Assembly: GCF_014357575.1 (NCBI RefSeq)
Contig: NZ_JACONW010000023.1
Coordinates: 1-52,509 of the forward strand
DNA length: 52,509 bases
Direction of reading: 5' to 3'
Origin: Pseudomonas folii
Lineage (GTDB): Bacteria > Pseudomonadota > Gammaproteobacteria > Pseudomonadales > Pseudomonadaceae
The stretch's first letter is position 1. Every line of letters starts with the position of its first letter. Below are positions 44,138 through 52,509 of the stretch, piece after piece. A model generated the notes under the pieces. It ran no database searches. It saw only the letters and a list, made by a program, of their open reading frames with translations, and was not told where the DNA came from. The position numbers and the translations under genes were made by a program.

Positions 44138-44677
44138 ATGAAAGCCAAGGCTGACACTCCCTTCGTACCGCTGAATATTGCCGTTTTGACGGTCAGTGAC
44201 ACACGCACCCGAGAAACCGATACATCCGGTCAGATGTTTGTCGATCGTCTCACTGAGGCCGGTCACAGCCTGATCGAGCGCGTTCTGCTCAAGGATGACT
44301 TGTACAAGATCCGCGCGAAGGTCGCTGGCTGGATTGCCGATGATGAAGTGCAGGTGGTGTTGATTACCGGCGGCACAGGTTTCACCGGCCGTGACAGCAC
44401 GCCGGAAGCCGTGGCTTGCCTGCTGGATAAGCAGGTCGATGGCTTCGGTGAATTGTTCCGCCAGATATCCGTTCCTGATATCGGCACCTCCACTATTCAG
44501 TCCAGGGCCCTTGCCGGTCTGGCCAATGGCACGCTGGTCTGCTGCCTGCCGGGCTCTACCAACGCGGTGCGTACCGGTTGGGACGGCATTCTCGCCCAGC
44601 AATTGGACAACCGTTTTCGTCCCTGCAACTTCGTGCCGCATTTGAAGCAAGCCGAGCCTTGCGCAACACGTGGATAA
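44138..44677 (+). CDS. moaB: molybdopterin adenylyltransferase-like protein MoaB
   Basis: 179-residue MoaB/MogA-fold protein of molybdopterin synthesis. Motifs: [34 protein letters not shown] and [17 protein letters not shown]. The fold binds molybdopterin; members may adenylate it before metal insertion. It overlaps the start region of moeA. Confidence 0.94.
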   Translation: MKAKADTPFVPLNIAVLTVSDTRTRETDTSGQMFVDRLTEAGHSLIERVLLKDDLYKIRAKVAGWIADDEVQVVLITGGTGFTGRDSTPEAVACLLDKQVDGFGELFRQISVPDIGTSTIQSRALAGLANGTLVCCLPGSTNAVRTGWDGILAQQLDNRFRPCNFVPHLKQAEPCATRG

Positions 44678-44684
44678 GACAGCG

Positions 44685-45887
44685 ATGAACAAACCCTTGA
44701 TGCCGGTCGAACAGGCGTTGGCACGCTTGCTGGAAATGGCTGAAGCCGCGCCCGTGACGGAGTCCGAGACCGTGCCGCTGGCGCAGGCACAAGGTCGCGT
44801 GCTGGCCCGGGACATGATTGCAACGCTTGACCTGCCACCCTGGCCCAACAGCGCCATGGACGGTTATGCCTTGAGTCTGGCGGACTGGAAAGGTGAGCCG
44901 CTGGTCGTCAGTCAGCGTATTTTCGCTGGCCAGGCGCCGGAGCCGTTGGCACCCGGTACCTGCGCGCGGATTTTCACCGGCGCACCGGTTCCTGCGGGGG
45001 CCGATTGTGTCGAGATGCAGGAAAACGCTGAAGTCTTTCCCGATCAGCGCGTGGGCTTTACCGAGCCTCTACAGATGGGCCAGAACATCCGCCCCCAAGG
45101 CCAGGAAACCCGTACAGGTGACAAGGTCCTTGCTGCAGGCACGCGCCTGGGGCCTATCGAACTGGGGCTGACGGCTTCGCTGGGGCTGGCGGAGTTGCAA
45201 GTGATAAGGCGCGTTCGGGTTGCTGTGCTCTCGACGGGGGATGAACTGATCGAACCGGGTCAGCCGTTGGGGCCGGGGCAGATCTACAACAGCAACCGCG
45301 TGTTGTTGTGCAGTTGGCTGAAAAGGCTGGAGTGCGACGTGGTGGACGCCGGGATTCTGCCCGATGACCTGGAGAAGACCCGTACGGCATTGGGTGCGCT
45401 CAACGACGTGGACTTGATCCTGTCGACTGGCGGCGTTTCGGTAGGGGAGGCTGACTTCCTCGGGCGCGCATTGCGCGAAGAGGGCGAATTGTCGCTGTGG
45501 AAACTGGCTATCAAGCCCGGAAAGCCGCTGACGTTCGGGCATTTTCGCGGTGTTCCGGTGATCGGCCTGCCGGGTAATCCTGCATCGACTCTGGTTACTT
45601 TCGCCCTGTTGGCCCGTCCATATCTGTTGCGCCGCCAAGGTGTGGTCGATGTCACGCCGCTGCAGTTTCCAGTACCGGCAGGTTTCGCCTGGACCAAACC
45701 GGGCAACCGACGTGAGTATTTACGCGGCAGGCTGGAGCAGGGGCGGGCGGTGTTTTACAAAAACCAGAGTTCTGGTGTGCTGCGCAGTGCGGCCTGGGCT
45801 GATGGCTTGATTGAGGTTCGCGAAGGCAGCACCGTCGCCGAGGACGACTGGGTCAACTTCATTCCTTTGAGTGAAGTGCTCGGCTGA
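44685..45887 (+). CDS. moeA: molybdopterin molybdenumtransferase MoeA
   Basis: 400 residues. It inserts molybdate into adenylated molybdopterin. The hallmark PPWPNSAMDGYAL lies near residue 50, RIFTGAPVPAGADCVEMQE near 100, and the MogA-like domain carries STGDELIEPG, STGGVSVGEADF and GLPGNPAS. The start is ATG 44685, 7 bp after the moaB stop; a GTG at 44670 inside moaB is the alternative. Confidence 0.94.
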   Translation: MNKPLMPVEQALARLLEMAEAAPVTESETVPLAQAQGRVLARDMIATLDLPPWPNSAMDGYALSLADWKGEPLVVSQRIFAGQAPEPLAPGTCARIFTGAPVPAGADCVEMQENAEVFPDQRVGFTEPLQMGQNIRPQGQETRTGDKVLAAGTRLGPIELGLTASLGLAELQVIRRVRVAVLSTGDELIEPGQPLGPGQIYNSNRVLLCSWLKRLECDVVDAGILPDDLEKTRTALGALNDVDLILSTGGVSVGEADFLGRALREEGELSLWKLAIKPGKPLTFGHFRGVPVIGLPGNPASTLVTFALLARPYLLRRQGVVDVTPLQFPVPAGFAWTKPGNRREYLRGRLEQGRAVFYKNQSSGVLRSAAWADGLIEVREGSTVAEDDWVNFIPLSEVLG

Positions 45888-45986
45888 GTGGGTTTTTACC
45901 AGTCCGGATGGTCTATCCGCGAGGCATGAGCTACCCTCAAAAACGCTGACAAGTTGGGCATTTCGGTTTCGCCCTGGAGTTTTGTT

Positions 45987-46913
45987 ATGCCGTCTTTGAG
46001 AGTGGCTTGTGTCATCCCTACTTATAACGGTCGAAAAGACCTGGAGCGATTGCTGGATTCTCTGGCAACCCAGACCGCTGTTTTCGACACCCTGATCGTT
46101 GACTCAAGCTCCAGCGATGGAACGCTTGAGTTGGCTCGTTCGCGTTGCGCGAACGTGACCCGCATTGACAGCAAGGAATTCAACCACGGCGGCACGCGGC
46201 AAATGATGGTTGAGTTCAACCCTGATTACGACGTCTACGTCTATATGACACAGGACGCGTACGTCGAGGATGTGCAGGCCATCGCCAACATACTGCTGCC
46301 TTTCGCCGACCCGAAAGTCGGTGCCGTCTGTGGGCGCCAGTTACCCCATAAAGACGCCAGCCTGCTGGCCCAGCATGCCCGCTTGTTCAATTACCCGCCG
46401 GTGTCGCAGATCAAGACGCTGGACGATGCGCCTGTCCTGGGTATCAAGACACCGTTCATGTCCAACTCGTTTGCGGCCTACCGCCGTGACGCCTTGCTGG
46501 ATATTGGTGGCTTTCCCCAGCATGTGATCTTGTCCGAAGACATGTACGTCACGGCGAAAATGCTGATGGGAGGCTGGAAAGTTGCTTATGAAGGCTCCGC
46601 AGTGTGTCGGCATTCCCATAACTACACGATTTGGGAGGAGTTTCGGCGCTACTTCGATATCGGTGTGTTCCAGTCGCGGGAAGCCTGGATCTACGCCACG
46701 TTCGGCGGCGTCGGTGGAGAGGGGATGCGCTACGTCAAGTCAGAACTCAAATTCCTCGGACCTCGGCGCTTCCTGCTCTGGCCGCTTTCGTTCATTCGCA
46801 ATGCTGCAAAGCTGATGGCTTACAAACTCAGCAAACAGGAAAAACATCTGCCGAAGCGTCTCAAGAAAAAGCTGGGCATGCATGGCCGGTATTGGGATGG
46901 GCCGTTTGGCTAG
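45987..46913 (+). CDS. family 2 glycosyltransferase (rhamnosyltransferase-like)
   Basis: 308-residue GT-A fold enzyme: VIPTYNGRKDLERLLDSL at the N-terminus, TLIVDSSSSDGT, FNHGGTRQ, a TQDA segment in place of the usual DxD, and the acceptor-site SEDMYVTAKML. The pattern fits dTDP-rhamnosyltransferases of O-antigen synthesis. GGAG lies seven bases before ATG 45987. It is not in a glycan cluster; moeA is upstream and a Kef-type antiporter is convergent. Confidence 0.88.
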   Translation: MPSLRVACVIPTYNGRKDLERLLDSLATQTAVFDTLIVDSSSSDGTLELARSRCANVTRIDSKEFNHGGTRQMMVEFNPDYDVYVYMTQDAYVEDVQAIANILLPFADPKVGAVCGRQLPHKDASLLAQHARLFNYPPVSQIKTLDDAPVLGIKTPFMSNSFAAYRRDALLDIGGFPQHVILSEDMYVTAKMLMGGWKVAYEGSAVCRHSHNYTIWEEFRRYFDIGVFQSREAWIYATFGGVGGEGMRYVKSELKFLGPRRFLLWPLSFIRNAAKLMAYKLSKQEKHLPKRLKKKLGMHGRYWDGPFG

Positions 46914-46944
46914 CGGTGGGTTGTTGCGTCCATGCGCCAGTACA

Positions 46945-46971
46945 CGACGTGGGACCGCTTTAGCCGGGAAG
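46945..46971. repeat. single diverged REP arm
   Basis: CGACGTGGGACCGCTTTAGC and following bases match one arm of the 41305-41394 element with a one-base deletion. Further degraded REP-like pieces (CTTCCCG, GGACAGACG...CTGTCC, and GTGGGAACGGTGCTCGTCCGCGA at ~47069) fill the gap to 47133. Confidence 0.6.
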
Positions 46972-47133
46972 AGGCCGGGACAGACGCTGAATCTTCATCT
47001 GCAGAAATACCGCCTTCCCGTCTGAAACGGAACGCTGTCCGGCCGCTCCCATGTCATCAATGATCCTGTGGGAACGGTGCTCGTCCGCGAAGAGGATGTT
47101 ACAGGCAGACCTGACCTTCGGATGCCAGCCCTA

Positions 47134-48942
47134 TCAATCCTTCCCGGCTTCCTCTTCCTGTCTATCCGCCTCGAACAACTGTGCCAGTTCTTTCCTGGCT
47201 TCCCGGGCCGTCTGTAGTACCTTCGCTGCGTCGTCATACACCAGATGCTGCGCTGCCAGAACCTGCTCATCGTGGCGTTTGAAGCGACTGATACGTGCAT
47301 CCGCCTGAGTCTGGGTCAAGCCCAGGCCGATCAGGGTCTGCCGACTCATTTCCAGACTGGAATAGAAGGTTTCCCGAACTGCCTGCGCGCCGACATCGAT
47401 CAGACGGTGAACATGCTGCCGGTTGCGAGCGCGGGCAATGATCTTGATGTTCGGGTACAGCTTGTTAACCAGCTCGGCAGTCTTGATGTTGATATCAGGA
47501 TCATCCGTCGCAATGATGAAAAACTCTGCCTGTTCAACCTTTGCTGCGCGAAGGATTTCCGGGCGCAACGGATCGCCGTAGAACACCGGAACATTACCGA
47601 AACTGCGCGAAAACTCGATGGATTCCACGGCGGTATCCAGGGCGACAAAAGGGATGTTCTGGGCGCGCAGAATCCGCGCAACAATCTGGCCCATGCGACC
47701 CATGCCCGCGATAACGACGCGCGGCGCGTCGGTGCTGATGTCCCGGTACTCGTCCGGGACTTCCACAGTGACTGGCTTGGGTTTGAGCCAACGGGCTATG
47801 CCCAGTAGCAACAGCGGTGTCAGGGCCATGGACAGCGTGATGGTCAGTACCAGCGTGTCGTATAACTGAGCGTCGAACAGGCCCTGATCACTGCCGATCT
47901 TGAACACTACAAAGGCGAACTCACCACCCGCAGCGAGCACGATGCCCAGTCGTAGCGCGCTTTCTTTGCCTAATCCTCCCGCCAGGCGCCCGACAATAAA
48001 CAGCATCGGCAATTTGATGAAGATCAGTAGCAGTGTCAGCCCCAGCACGACCAGGGGTTCGCTGAGCAACAATCCGAGATTGGCACCCATGCCCACGCTC
48101 ATGAAGAACAGCCCAAGCAAAAGGCCTTTGAACGGTTCGATCTGCGATTCCAGCTCGTGGCGGTACTCCGAGTCGGCCAGCAGCAGTCCGGCAAGGAAAG
48201 CCCCCAGTGCCATGGACACGCCGACCAGATCCATCAGCCATGCAGTGCCGATAACTACCAGCAAAGCGGTGGCCGTGGACACTTCCTGGATTTTGGTCTT
48301 GGCCACGATGCGGAATACCGGACGCAGCAAATAGCGACCACCTACCACCACAATCGCAATGACGCCCAGAACTTCCAGGCCGTGAGTCAGGCCATCGCTG
48401 GCGCTGAGTTTGTCGTCAGTACCGGCAAGCAGCGGCACCATGGCAATCAGCGGGATAGCGGCGATGTCCTGGAACAGCAGAATGGCAAACGCCAGCCGGC
48501 CGTGAGGGCTGTTCAGTTCCTTGCGCTCGGCCAGGCTTTGCAGACCGAAGGCGGTGGACGACAGTGCCAGGCCCAGTCCCAGCACAACGGCGGTATTCAG
48601 TGGCTGGCCGAAAGCGAGCAGGGCCAAGACGCCGATGACCAGCCCGGTCAACAATACCTGCGCCATGCCGACGCCGAACACAGCTTTGCGCATCACCCAT
48701 AGACGCTTGGGCGAAAGTTCGAGGCCGATGATGAACAGCAACAGCACAACGCCAAGTTCAGAAATATGGCTCACGCTTTCGGGATTGCCGATTAACCCCA
48801 GTACCGATGGGCCGATGATCACACCAGCGAACAGGTAACCGATCACGGCGCCCAGTTGAAGCCGCTTGGCCAGTGGCACGGTCAGAACCGCGGCGAACAG
48901 GAACACGACTGCGGCCTGCAACAGGCTGCCTTCATGGGGCAT
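47134..48942 (-). CDS. Kef-type cation:proton antiporter with TrkA-N domain
   Basis: 602-residue CPA2 antiporter: about 12 helices in residues 1-380 with the PSVLGLIGN and GLELSP motifs, a C-terminal RCK/TrkA-N Rossmann domain (VVIAGMGRMGQIVARIL, ~400-520) and a charged tail rich in Glu. Probable K+ efflux, KefB/KefC type; glutathione gating cannot be confirmed. ATG 48942 has AAGGAG six bases upstream; an upstream GTG is not needed. No KefF/KefG partner gene is adjacent. Confidence 0.9.
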   Translation of the reverse strand: MPHEGSLLQAAVVFLFAAVLTVPLAKRLQLGAVIGYLFAGVIIGPSVLGLIGNPESVSHISELGVVLLLFIIGLELSPKRLWVMRKAVFGVGMAQVLLTGLVIGVLALLAFGQPLNTAVVLGLGLALSSTAFGLQSLAERKELNSPHGRLAFAILLFQDIAAIPLIAMVPLLAGTDDKLSASDGLTHGLEVLGVIAIVVVGGRYLLRPVFRIVAKTKIQEVSTATALLVVIGTAWLMDLVGVSMALGAFLAGLLLADSEYRHELESQIEPFKGLLLGLFFMSVGMGANLGLLLSEPLVVLGLTLLLIFIKLPMLFIVGRLAGGLGKESALRLGIVLAAGGEFAFVVFKIGSDQGLFDAQLYDTLVLTITLSMALTPLLLLGIARWLKPKPVTVEVPDEYRDISTDAPRVVIAGMGRMGQIVARILRAQNIPFVALDTAVESIEFSRSFGNVPVFYGDPLRPEILRAAKVEQAEFFIIATDDPDINIKTAELVNKLYPNIKIIARARNRQHVHRLIDVGAQAVRETFYSSLEMSRQTLIGLGLTQTQADARISRFKRHDEQVLAAQHLVYDDAAKVLQTAREARKELAQLFEADRQEEEAGKD

Positions 48943-49186
48943 GGTTGACTCCTTGCTAAACACGAAGAGACCGAATGGACGGCCTTGAAAGGGCGCTATT
49001 AAACCACGCGAATTGTAACCGGCGTTGTCCGGATGTGCTCTGGCATGGGCTTTAAAGCAATGCTGAGGAAGGCATGACGCGGAGGGTGCATGGAGGATGC
49101 CGATGTCAGGCTTGGCACATCAGCGTAAGATGGGCGCGCATTCGTGCGCAACGAATGCTGTCCATGAAGATTTCAGGAACCCTGCA

Positions 49187-49375
49187 ATGACCAATAAACA
49201 ACGTTTGATTTATTCGCTGCTGATTGCCCTTGTAGTACTGGCGGTCATGCTGGGCCTCTCACAGTTGCAGGCCAGCGGCGTCATCAGCGAGAAGACTTTC
49301 CAGTACATCGCTATCGCCGTTGCCATTCTGGTTGTGGTCATCAACGGCGTGATACGTCGCAAGGTCAAGCGCTGA
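49187..49375 (+). CDS. small two-helix membrane protein
   Basis: 62 residues: a basic start (MTNKQRL), two predicted transmembrane helices (LIALVVLAVMLGLSQL; IAIAVAILVVVINGVI) and a basic tail. AGGAA lies before ATG 49187. No family recognised. The upstream in-frame ATG at 49097 would add an unlikely leader. Confidence 0.65.
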   Translation: MTNKQRLIYSLLIALVVLAVMLGLSQLQASGVISEKTFQYIAIAVAILVVVINGVIRRKVKR

Positions 49376-49382
49376 CGGCTTT

Positions 49383-49410
49383 CGGCCCGGATCACCGCCG
49401 GGCCGTCATT
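49383..49410 (+). terminator. terminator-like hairpin after the small membrane protein
   Basis: CGGCCCGG (49383-49390) pairs with CCGGGCCG (49398-49405), then TCATTT. The stem is strong but the T run is weak. Confidence 0.55.
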
Positions 49411-49800
49411 TCATTGCGTCGACTTGCCCGGTTCGTTGAGTTGTTCCATGGCCTGAGGATGCAGGCTGTAGCTTTTATCCGGATTGAGAAAAATAACGCC
49501 TTCATCGCAGAGGCGTTTAAGCACCTCCCGCACGCTCAGAAAGGACAGCGGGATATCCAGCTTGAGCATTTGACTGTGCACACCACGTACGCCCAGAGGC
49601 TGGCCTTCGCTGGTGGCCTGGAGCAGTGCATCCAGGACTTTCAACCGGACCAGGCTGGTCCGCAGACCAAAGCTTTTGAGCAACTTCCTGATAGGTTCGT
49701 TGCCCTGGCGCTCTGTATCAGTGGCAGGCGCCTGCGCCTGCGCTGCAATGGCTGACTGGCGCAGCATCGTTCGGGTGGTGGTGGCTTGACGATTCAACAT
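49411..49800 (-). CDS. Fur-like winged-helix protein lacking the metal-binding half
   Basis: 129 residues. After a low-complexity N-terminus (~30 residues rich in Ala, Gln and Thr) there is a winged-helix domain like that of the Fur family (IRKLLKSFGLRTSLVRLKVLDALL, then SFLSVREVLKRLCDEGVIFLN). The normal Fur dimerisation domain with its His and Cys metal ligands is absent; only two His remain, so it is not a standard metal sensor. AAGGAA precedes ATG 49800. Similar short proteins are annotated in pseudomonads as Fe/Zn uptake regulators; I cannot confirm that role. Confidence 0.7.
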   Translation of the reverse strand: MLNRQATTTRTMLRQSAIAAQAQAPATDTERQGNEPIRKLLKSFGLRTSLVRLKVLDALLQATSEGQPLGVRGVHSQMLKLDIPLSFLSVREVLKRLCDEGVIFLNPDKSYSLHPQAMEQLNEPGKSTQ

Positions 49801-49937
49801 GCGCAAATTCCTTTTCAGGCTCTAAAAAATGCTTGCCTCACTGAGTAAGACGTATGAGCGCTGCAAATCCTCAATCGTTTTCGAAAAAAACTTTACCGGT
49901 CATCGCTTCGACGGCTGCCCGGCAGCGCGCTGCGCAC

Positions 49938-49960
49938 TAAATTTCCCCGTCGTTCTTCGT
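49938..49960 (+). promoter_or_regulatory. candidate iron-starvation (PvdS) box upstream of pvdQ
   Basis: CTAAATTTCCCC with TAAAT at 49938-49942 matches the -35 part of the PvdS-family iron-starvation box. A CGT at 49958-49960 could be the -10 part, but the spacing is 15 bases where 16-17 is usual. It lies 64 bp before the pvdQ start. Confidence 0.55.
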
Positions 49961-50023
49961 CTCTAAGTGAGCGACAGCCCCTCTCGGCTGTGCGTGTCTG
50001 TAAGCCAGTCATCAGGAGTCAGA

Positions 50024-52357
50024 GTGATCATTTTCAAGCGCGTACCGACGTTATGTATTTCCGGATTGTTGTTCGGCCTGAGTGTCAGCGCCCATGCGCA
50101 GTTGCCCGCGCAACAGGCCAGCGCCGAAGTCCGCAGGACCACCTTTGGCGTGCCGCACATTCGCGCACAGAACGAGCGCGGCCTTGGTTATGGCATCGGT
50201 TATGCGTACGCACAGGACAATCTCTGCCTGTTGGCCAATGAAGTGGTCACCGTCAACGGCGAGCGCTCACGTTACTTTGGTCCTGAGCAACAGACCTTCG
50301 AAAAACGCAACAACATGGCCAGCGATGTGTTTTTCAACTGGCTGAACACGCCCGAGGCCGTGGCCGAATTCTGGAAGGCCCAGACGCCACAGGTCCGCCA
50401 ATTGGTTGAAGGGTACGTCGCGGGTTACAACCGGTTCCTCGCGGAAACACGGGAGGCCGGCACCCAGGGTGAATGCCTGCAGGCGCAGTGGCTACGCCCG
50501 ATCACTGTCGAGGATCAGGTCAGGCTCACCCGTCGCTTGTTGGTAGAAGGCGGCGTTGGGCGCTTTGCTGAGGCGCTGGCAGCCGCAGCGCCGCCTGCCG
50601 CCAGTGTTGCGAGTCGCTCGATAGATTCGATGTCATTCGCCAGTGCCGCTGCCCATGATCAGGATTTTGCGCTCGAGCGAGGCAGCAACGCGGTGGCGAT
50701 CGGACGTGACCGGTCGGATAACGGGCGGGGCATGCTGCTGGCCAATCCGCATTTCCCGTGGGTCGGCGGCATGCGTTTTTATCAGATGCACCTGACCATC
50801 CCCGGCAAACTCGACGTGATGGGCGCTGCGCTGCCTGGTTTGCCGCTGATCAATATCGGTTTCAGCCAGCATCTGGCCTGGACCCATACGGTGGATACCT
50901 CGAAACACTTTACGTTGTACCGCCTCAAGCTCGATCCCGGGAATGCCACGCGTTATATCGTTGACGGTCAGTCCCGACCGCTGAAGAAGGCCACCGTCAG
51001 CGTTACGCTGGCTGACAAGGATGGCAAGCCGCAACAGCAATCCCGTGAGATCTATCAGTCCGAGTTCGGTCCGGTGGTGCAATGGCCGGGCAAGCTGGAC
51101 TGGAATCACGAATATGCTTACAGCCTGCGTGATGCAAATCTGGGCAATGACCGGGTCATACAGCAGTGGTACGCGATGAACCGCGCCGGAAGTCTCGCTG
51201 ATCTAAAAGGTGCGTTGCAGAAAATACAGGGCATCCCCTGGGTCAACACCCTTGCGGTCGATGATCAGGGGCAGACGCTTTACACCAACTATTCAGTCGT
51301 CCCGAATGTCAGCGAGCAGAAGCTCGCCCAATGCAGCGATCCTGCTGCCGGGCTGGAGATGATTGTGCTCGACGGCTCCCGCAGTGCCTGCGCCTGGGAT
51401 AACGACCCGACAGCGGCGCAGGCCGGTATCTTCCCGGTGTCGGCGTTGCCAGCACTGAGCCGCAGCGACTACCTGCAGAATTCCAATGACTCGGCGTGGA
51501 TGACCAACCCGGCGCAGCCGTTGACGGGGTTCTCGCCGCTGATCAGTCGTGACGCCCAGCCACTGGGCCCGCGCACGCGCTTTGCGGTGGATCGACTGGC
51601 CAGCCTGCAACAGGCTGGCAAAGTTACCCTTGCCGACTTGCAGGCGATGGTCATGGATAACCGAGTGTACATGGCCGAGGCGGGCGGGCTGCTGGATGAC
51701 CTGCTGCAATACTGCGCCGGGTATTCGGGTGCTGACGTCGCGACAGTCAAAAGTGTTTGTACGAGCATGAGTCAGTGGGACCGCAGCGCCAATCTGGACG
51801 CTGGCGTAGGCTACGTGCATTTTCAGAACATCGCCAAGGCGCTGCAAAGTGTGCCGAATGCCTGGCGTATCGCATTTGATCCGGCCAATCCGATCCATAC
51901 GCCACGCGGCCTGGACGTGCAGCAGGCGGGCGTAACCGAAGCGTTGCACGCGGCAATACTGGAATCGGCGGAGCAATTGAGCAAGGCGGGGCTGACGGCA
52001 GACAGTCGGTGGGGGGATATTCAGGTTTCAACTGCGGGCACGCAACAGACGCCGATTCATGGTGGCCTGGGCATCTTGGGCGTGTACAACGCGATGCAGA
52101 CCGTCCCGCGTGGTGACGGCAAGCGTGAAGTGGTCAGCGGCAGCAGTTATTTGCAAGTCGTGAGTTTCGATGAGCGTGGCCCCCATGCTCAAGGCTTGCT
52201 GGCGCCTTCGGAATCAACCCGCCCCGAGTCGCCGTATCGTCGGGATCAGACTGAGGCGTTCTCCAGAAAACAATGGGCTGTGTTGCCGTTCACCGAGCAG
52301 CAGATCCAGGCTGATCCGGCTTATCGGTTGCAGGTGATCAAGGAAGGGCAGAAATAA
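50024..52357 (+). CDS. pvdQ: acylase PvdQ (pyoverdine maturation / AHL acylase), Ntn-hydrolase
   Basis: 777-residue periplasmic acylase made as a proenzyme: signal peptide to about residue 26 (VSAHAQ), alpha chain, short spacer, then self-cleavage before the nucleophile Ser at residue 221 in ERGSNAVAIG. The beta chain includes LANPHFPW, INIGFSQHLAWTHTVD, and a catalytic Asn in QNSNDSAW. It closely resembles P. aeruginosa PvdQ as I recall it, including the LLVEGGVG and KLDWN segments. PvdQ removes the myristoyl group from the pyoverdine precursor and degrades long-chain AHLs. The start is a GTG at 50024 behind AGGAG. No other pvd gene is in the window. Confidence 0.92.
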   Translation: MIIFKRVPTLCISGLLFGLSVSAHAQLPAQQASAEVRRTTFGVPHIRAQNERGLGYGIGYAYAQDNLCLLANEVVTVNGERSRYFGPEQQTFEKRNNMASDVFFNWLNTPEAVAEFWKAQTPQVRQLVEGYVAGYNRFLAETREAGTQGECLQAQWLRPITVEDQVRLTRRLLVEGGVGRFAEALAAAAPPAASVASRSIDSMSFASAAAHDQDFALERGSNAVAIGRDRSDNGRGMLLANPHFPWVGGMRFYQMHLTIPGKLDVMGAALPGLPLINIGFSQHLAWTHTVDTSKHFTLYRLKLDPGNATRYIVDGQSRPLKKATVSVTLADKDGKPQQQSREIYQSEFGPVVQWPGKLDWNHEYAYSLRDANLGNDRVIQQWYAMNRAGSLADLKGALQKIQGIPWVNTLAVDDQGQTLYTNYSVVPNVSEQKLAQCSDPAAGLEMIVLDGSRSACAWDNDPTAAQAGIFPVSALPALSRSDYLQNSNDSAWMTNPAQPLTGFSPLISRDAQPLGPRTRFAVDRLASLQQAGKVTLADLQAMVMDNRVYMAEAGGLLDDLLQYCAGYSGADVATVKSVCTSMSQWDRSANLDAGVGYVHFQNIAKALQSVPNAWRIAFDPANPIHTPRGLDVQQAGVTEALHAAILESAEQLSKAGLTADSRWGDIQVSTAGTQQTPIHGGLGILGVYNAMQTVPRGDGKREVVSGSSYLQVVSFDERGPHAQGLLAPSESTRPESPYRRDQTEAFSRKQWAVLPFTEQQIQADPAYRLQVIKEGQK

Positions 52358-52380
52358 TCTCAGGGAGGAGTAAGGCTGAG

Positions 52381-52509
52381 CGCGATCTGCTTTGGATCGC
52401 AGCCAGCCTTATTGTCTGAATGCTGCCCAGACCAGGCTCAGCTCCCACACGACCTGCGCAATCCTGGATATTGGAGTGAAGTCGTGGGACCAGCTTGCAG
52501 GCCAGCATA
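52381..52509. repeat. degraded palindromic repeat at window end
   Basis: 52381-52450 is a diverged copy of 17461-17529 (shared blocks CCAGCCT, GAATGC, GCCCAGACCA and CTCCCACA). A further REP-like piece, GTCGTGGGACCAGCTTGCAG, follows and is cut by the window edge. Confidence 0.6.

Noticed and set aside
1..52509. CRISPR arrays, prophage, insertion sequences, tRNA genes
   Set aside because: No regularly spaced direct repeats, transposase or integrase reading frames, or cloverleaf candidates were seen.

Overview
The window is a chromosomal segment of a fluorescent Pseudomonas, most likely of the P. fluorescens/P. syringae side of the genus. The evidence is gene order and protein sequence recalled from the genus: ppsR-ppsA, then hydrolase-rraA-cmaX-cfrX-cmpX-sigX-oprF-cobA-nas follows the P. 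aeruginosa PA1769-PA1786 order. It is joined directly to pyrD-rmf-rlmL-dacB-yggL-rocS2/rocA2-dgt (the PA3050-PA3043 order), mobA-moaB-moeA, and a pvdQ-type pyoverdine/AHL acylase. I see no integrase, transposase, CRISPR array, rRNA or tRNA. This is core and near-core genome dotted with Pseudomonas palindromic repeats.

Layout. 1-4.5 kb: PEP synthase and its regulatory kinase, plus an alpha/beta hydrolase. 4.6-9.2 kb: rraA and the envelope-stress block cmaX-cfrX-cmpX-sigX-oprF. 9.2-19.6 kb: a nitrate-assimilation locus, all on the minus strand, reading nasS-nasT, nasA transporter with a PP2C/Ser-Thr kinase fusion, then an FAD reductase with nitrate reductase and siroheme methyltransferase. 19.6-20.4 kb: a large inverted repeat with nested, covarying stems. 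20.5-29.6 kb: pyrD, rmf, rlmL, a CHASE-PAS-GGDEF protein, dacB, yggL. 29.6-37.5 kb: a BvgS-like hybrid kinase with its regulator, a lone receiver protein, an HD dNTPase and an EAL phosphodiesterase. 37.7-38.8 kb: three small stress/membrane proteins. 39-43.4 kb: acyltransferase, PAP2-like protein, mini-glutaredoxin, sodC, pseudouridine synthase, lipoprotein. 43.5-46.9 kb: molybdopterin genes and a glycosyltransferase. 47.1-52.4 kb: Kef-type antiporter, small membrane protein, Fur-like protein, pvdQ.

How the genes work together. The clearest system is nitrate assimilation. Each of its three transcription units (nasST; nasA-kinase; reductase operon) begins with a GG-N10-GC sigma-54 promoter. 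Each is followed by two tandem hairpins with six-base loops carrying A at position 1 and G at position 4, the target of ANTAR proteins such as NasT. In every case the second hairpin shares bases with an intrinsic terminator, so the two structures exclude each other. The leader ahead of nasST suggests that the sensor/antiterminator pair controls its own synthesis. The Mo-bis-MGD nitrate reductase is served by the molybdenum cofactor genes at 43.5-45.9 kb. nirBD is absent, and a NirB-N-terminal-like FAD reductase stands alone beside the nitrate reductase, so nitrite reductase must lie elsewhere.

The most unusual structure that no gene explains is the 19.56-20.40 kb inverted repeat. Its two ~300 bp copies share flanks, but three internal stems have changed sequence while keeping perfect pairing.
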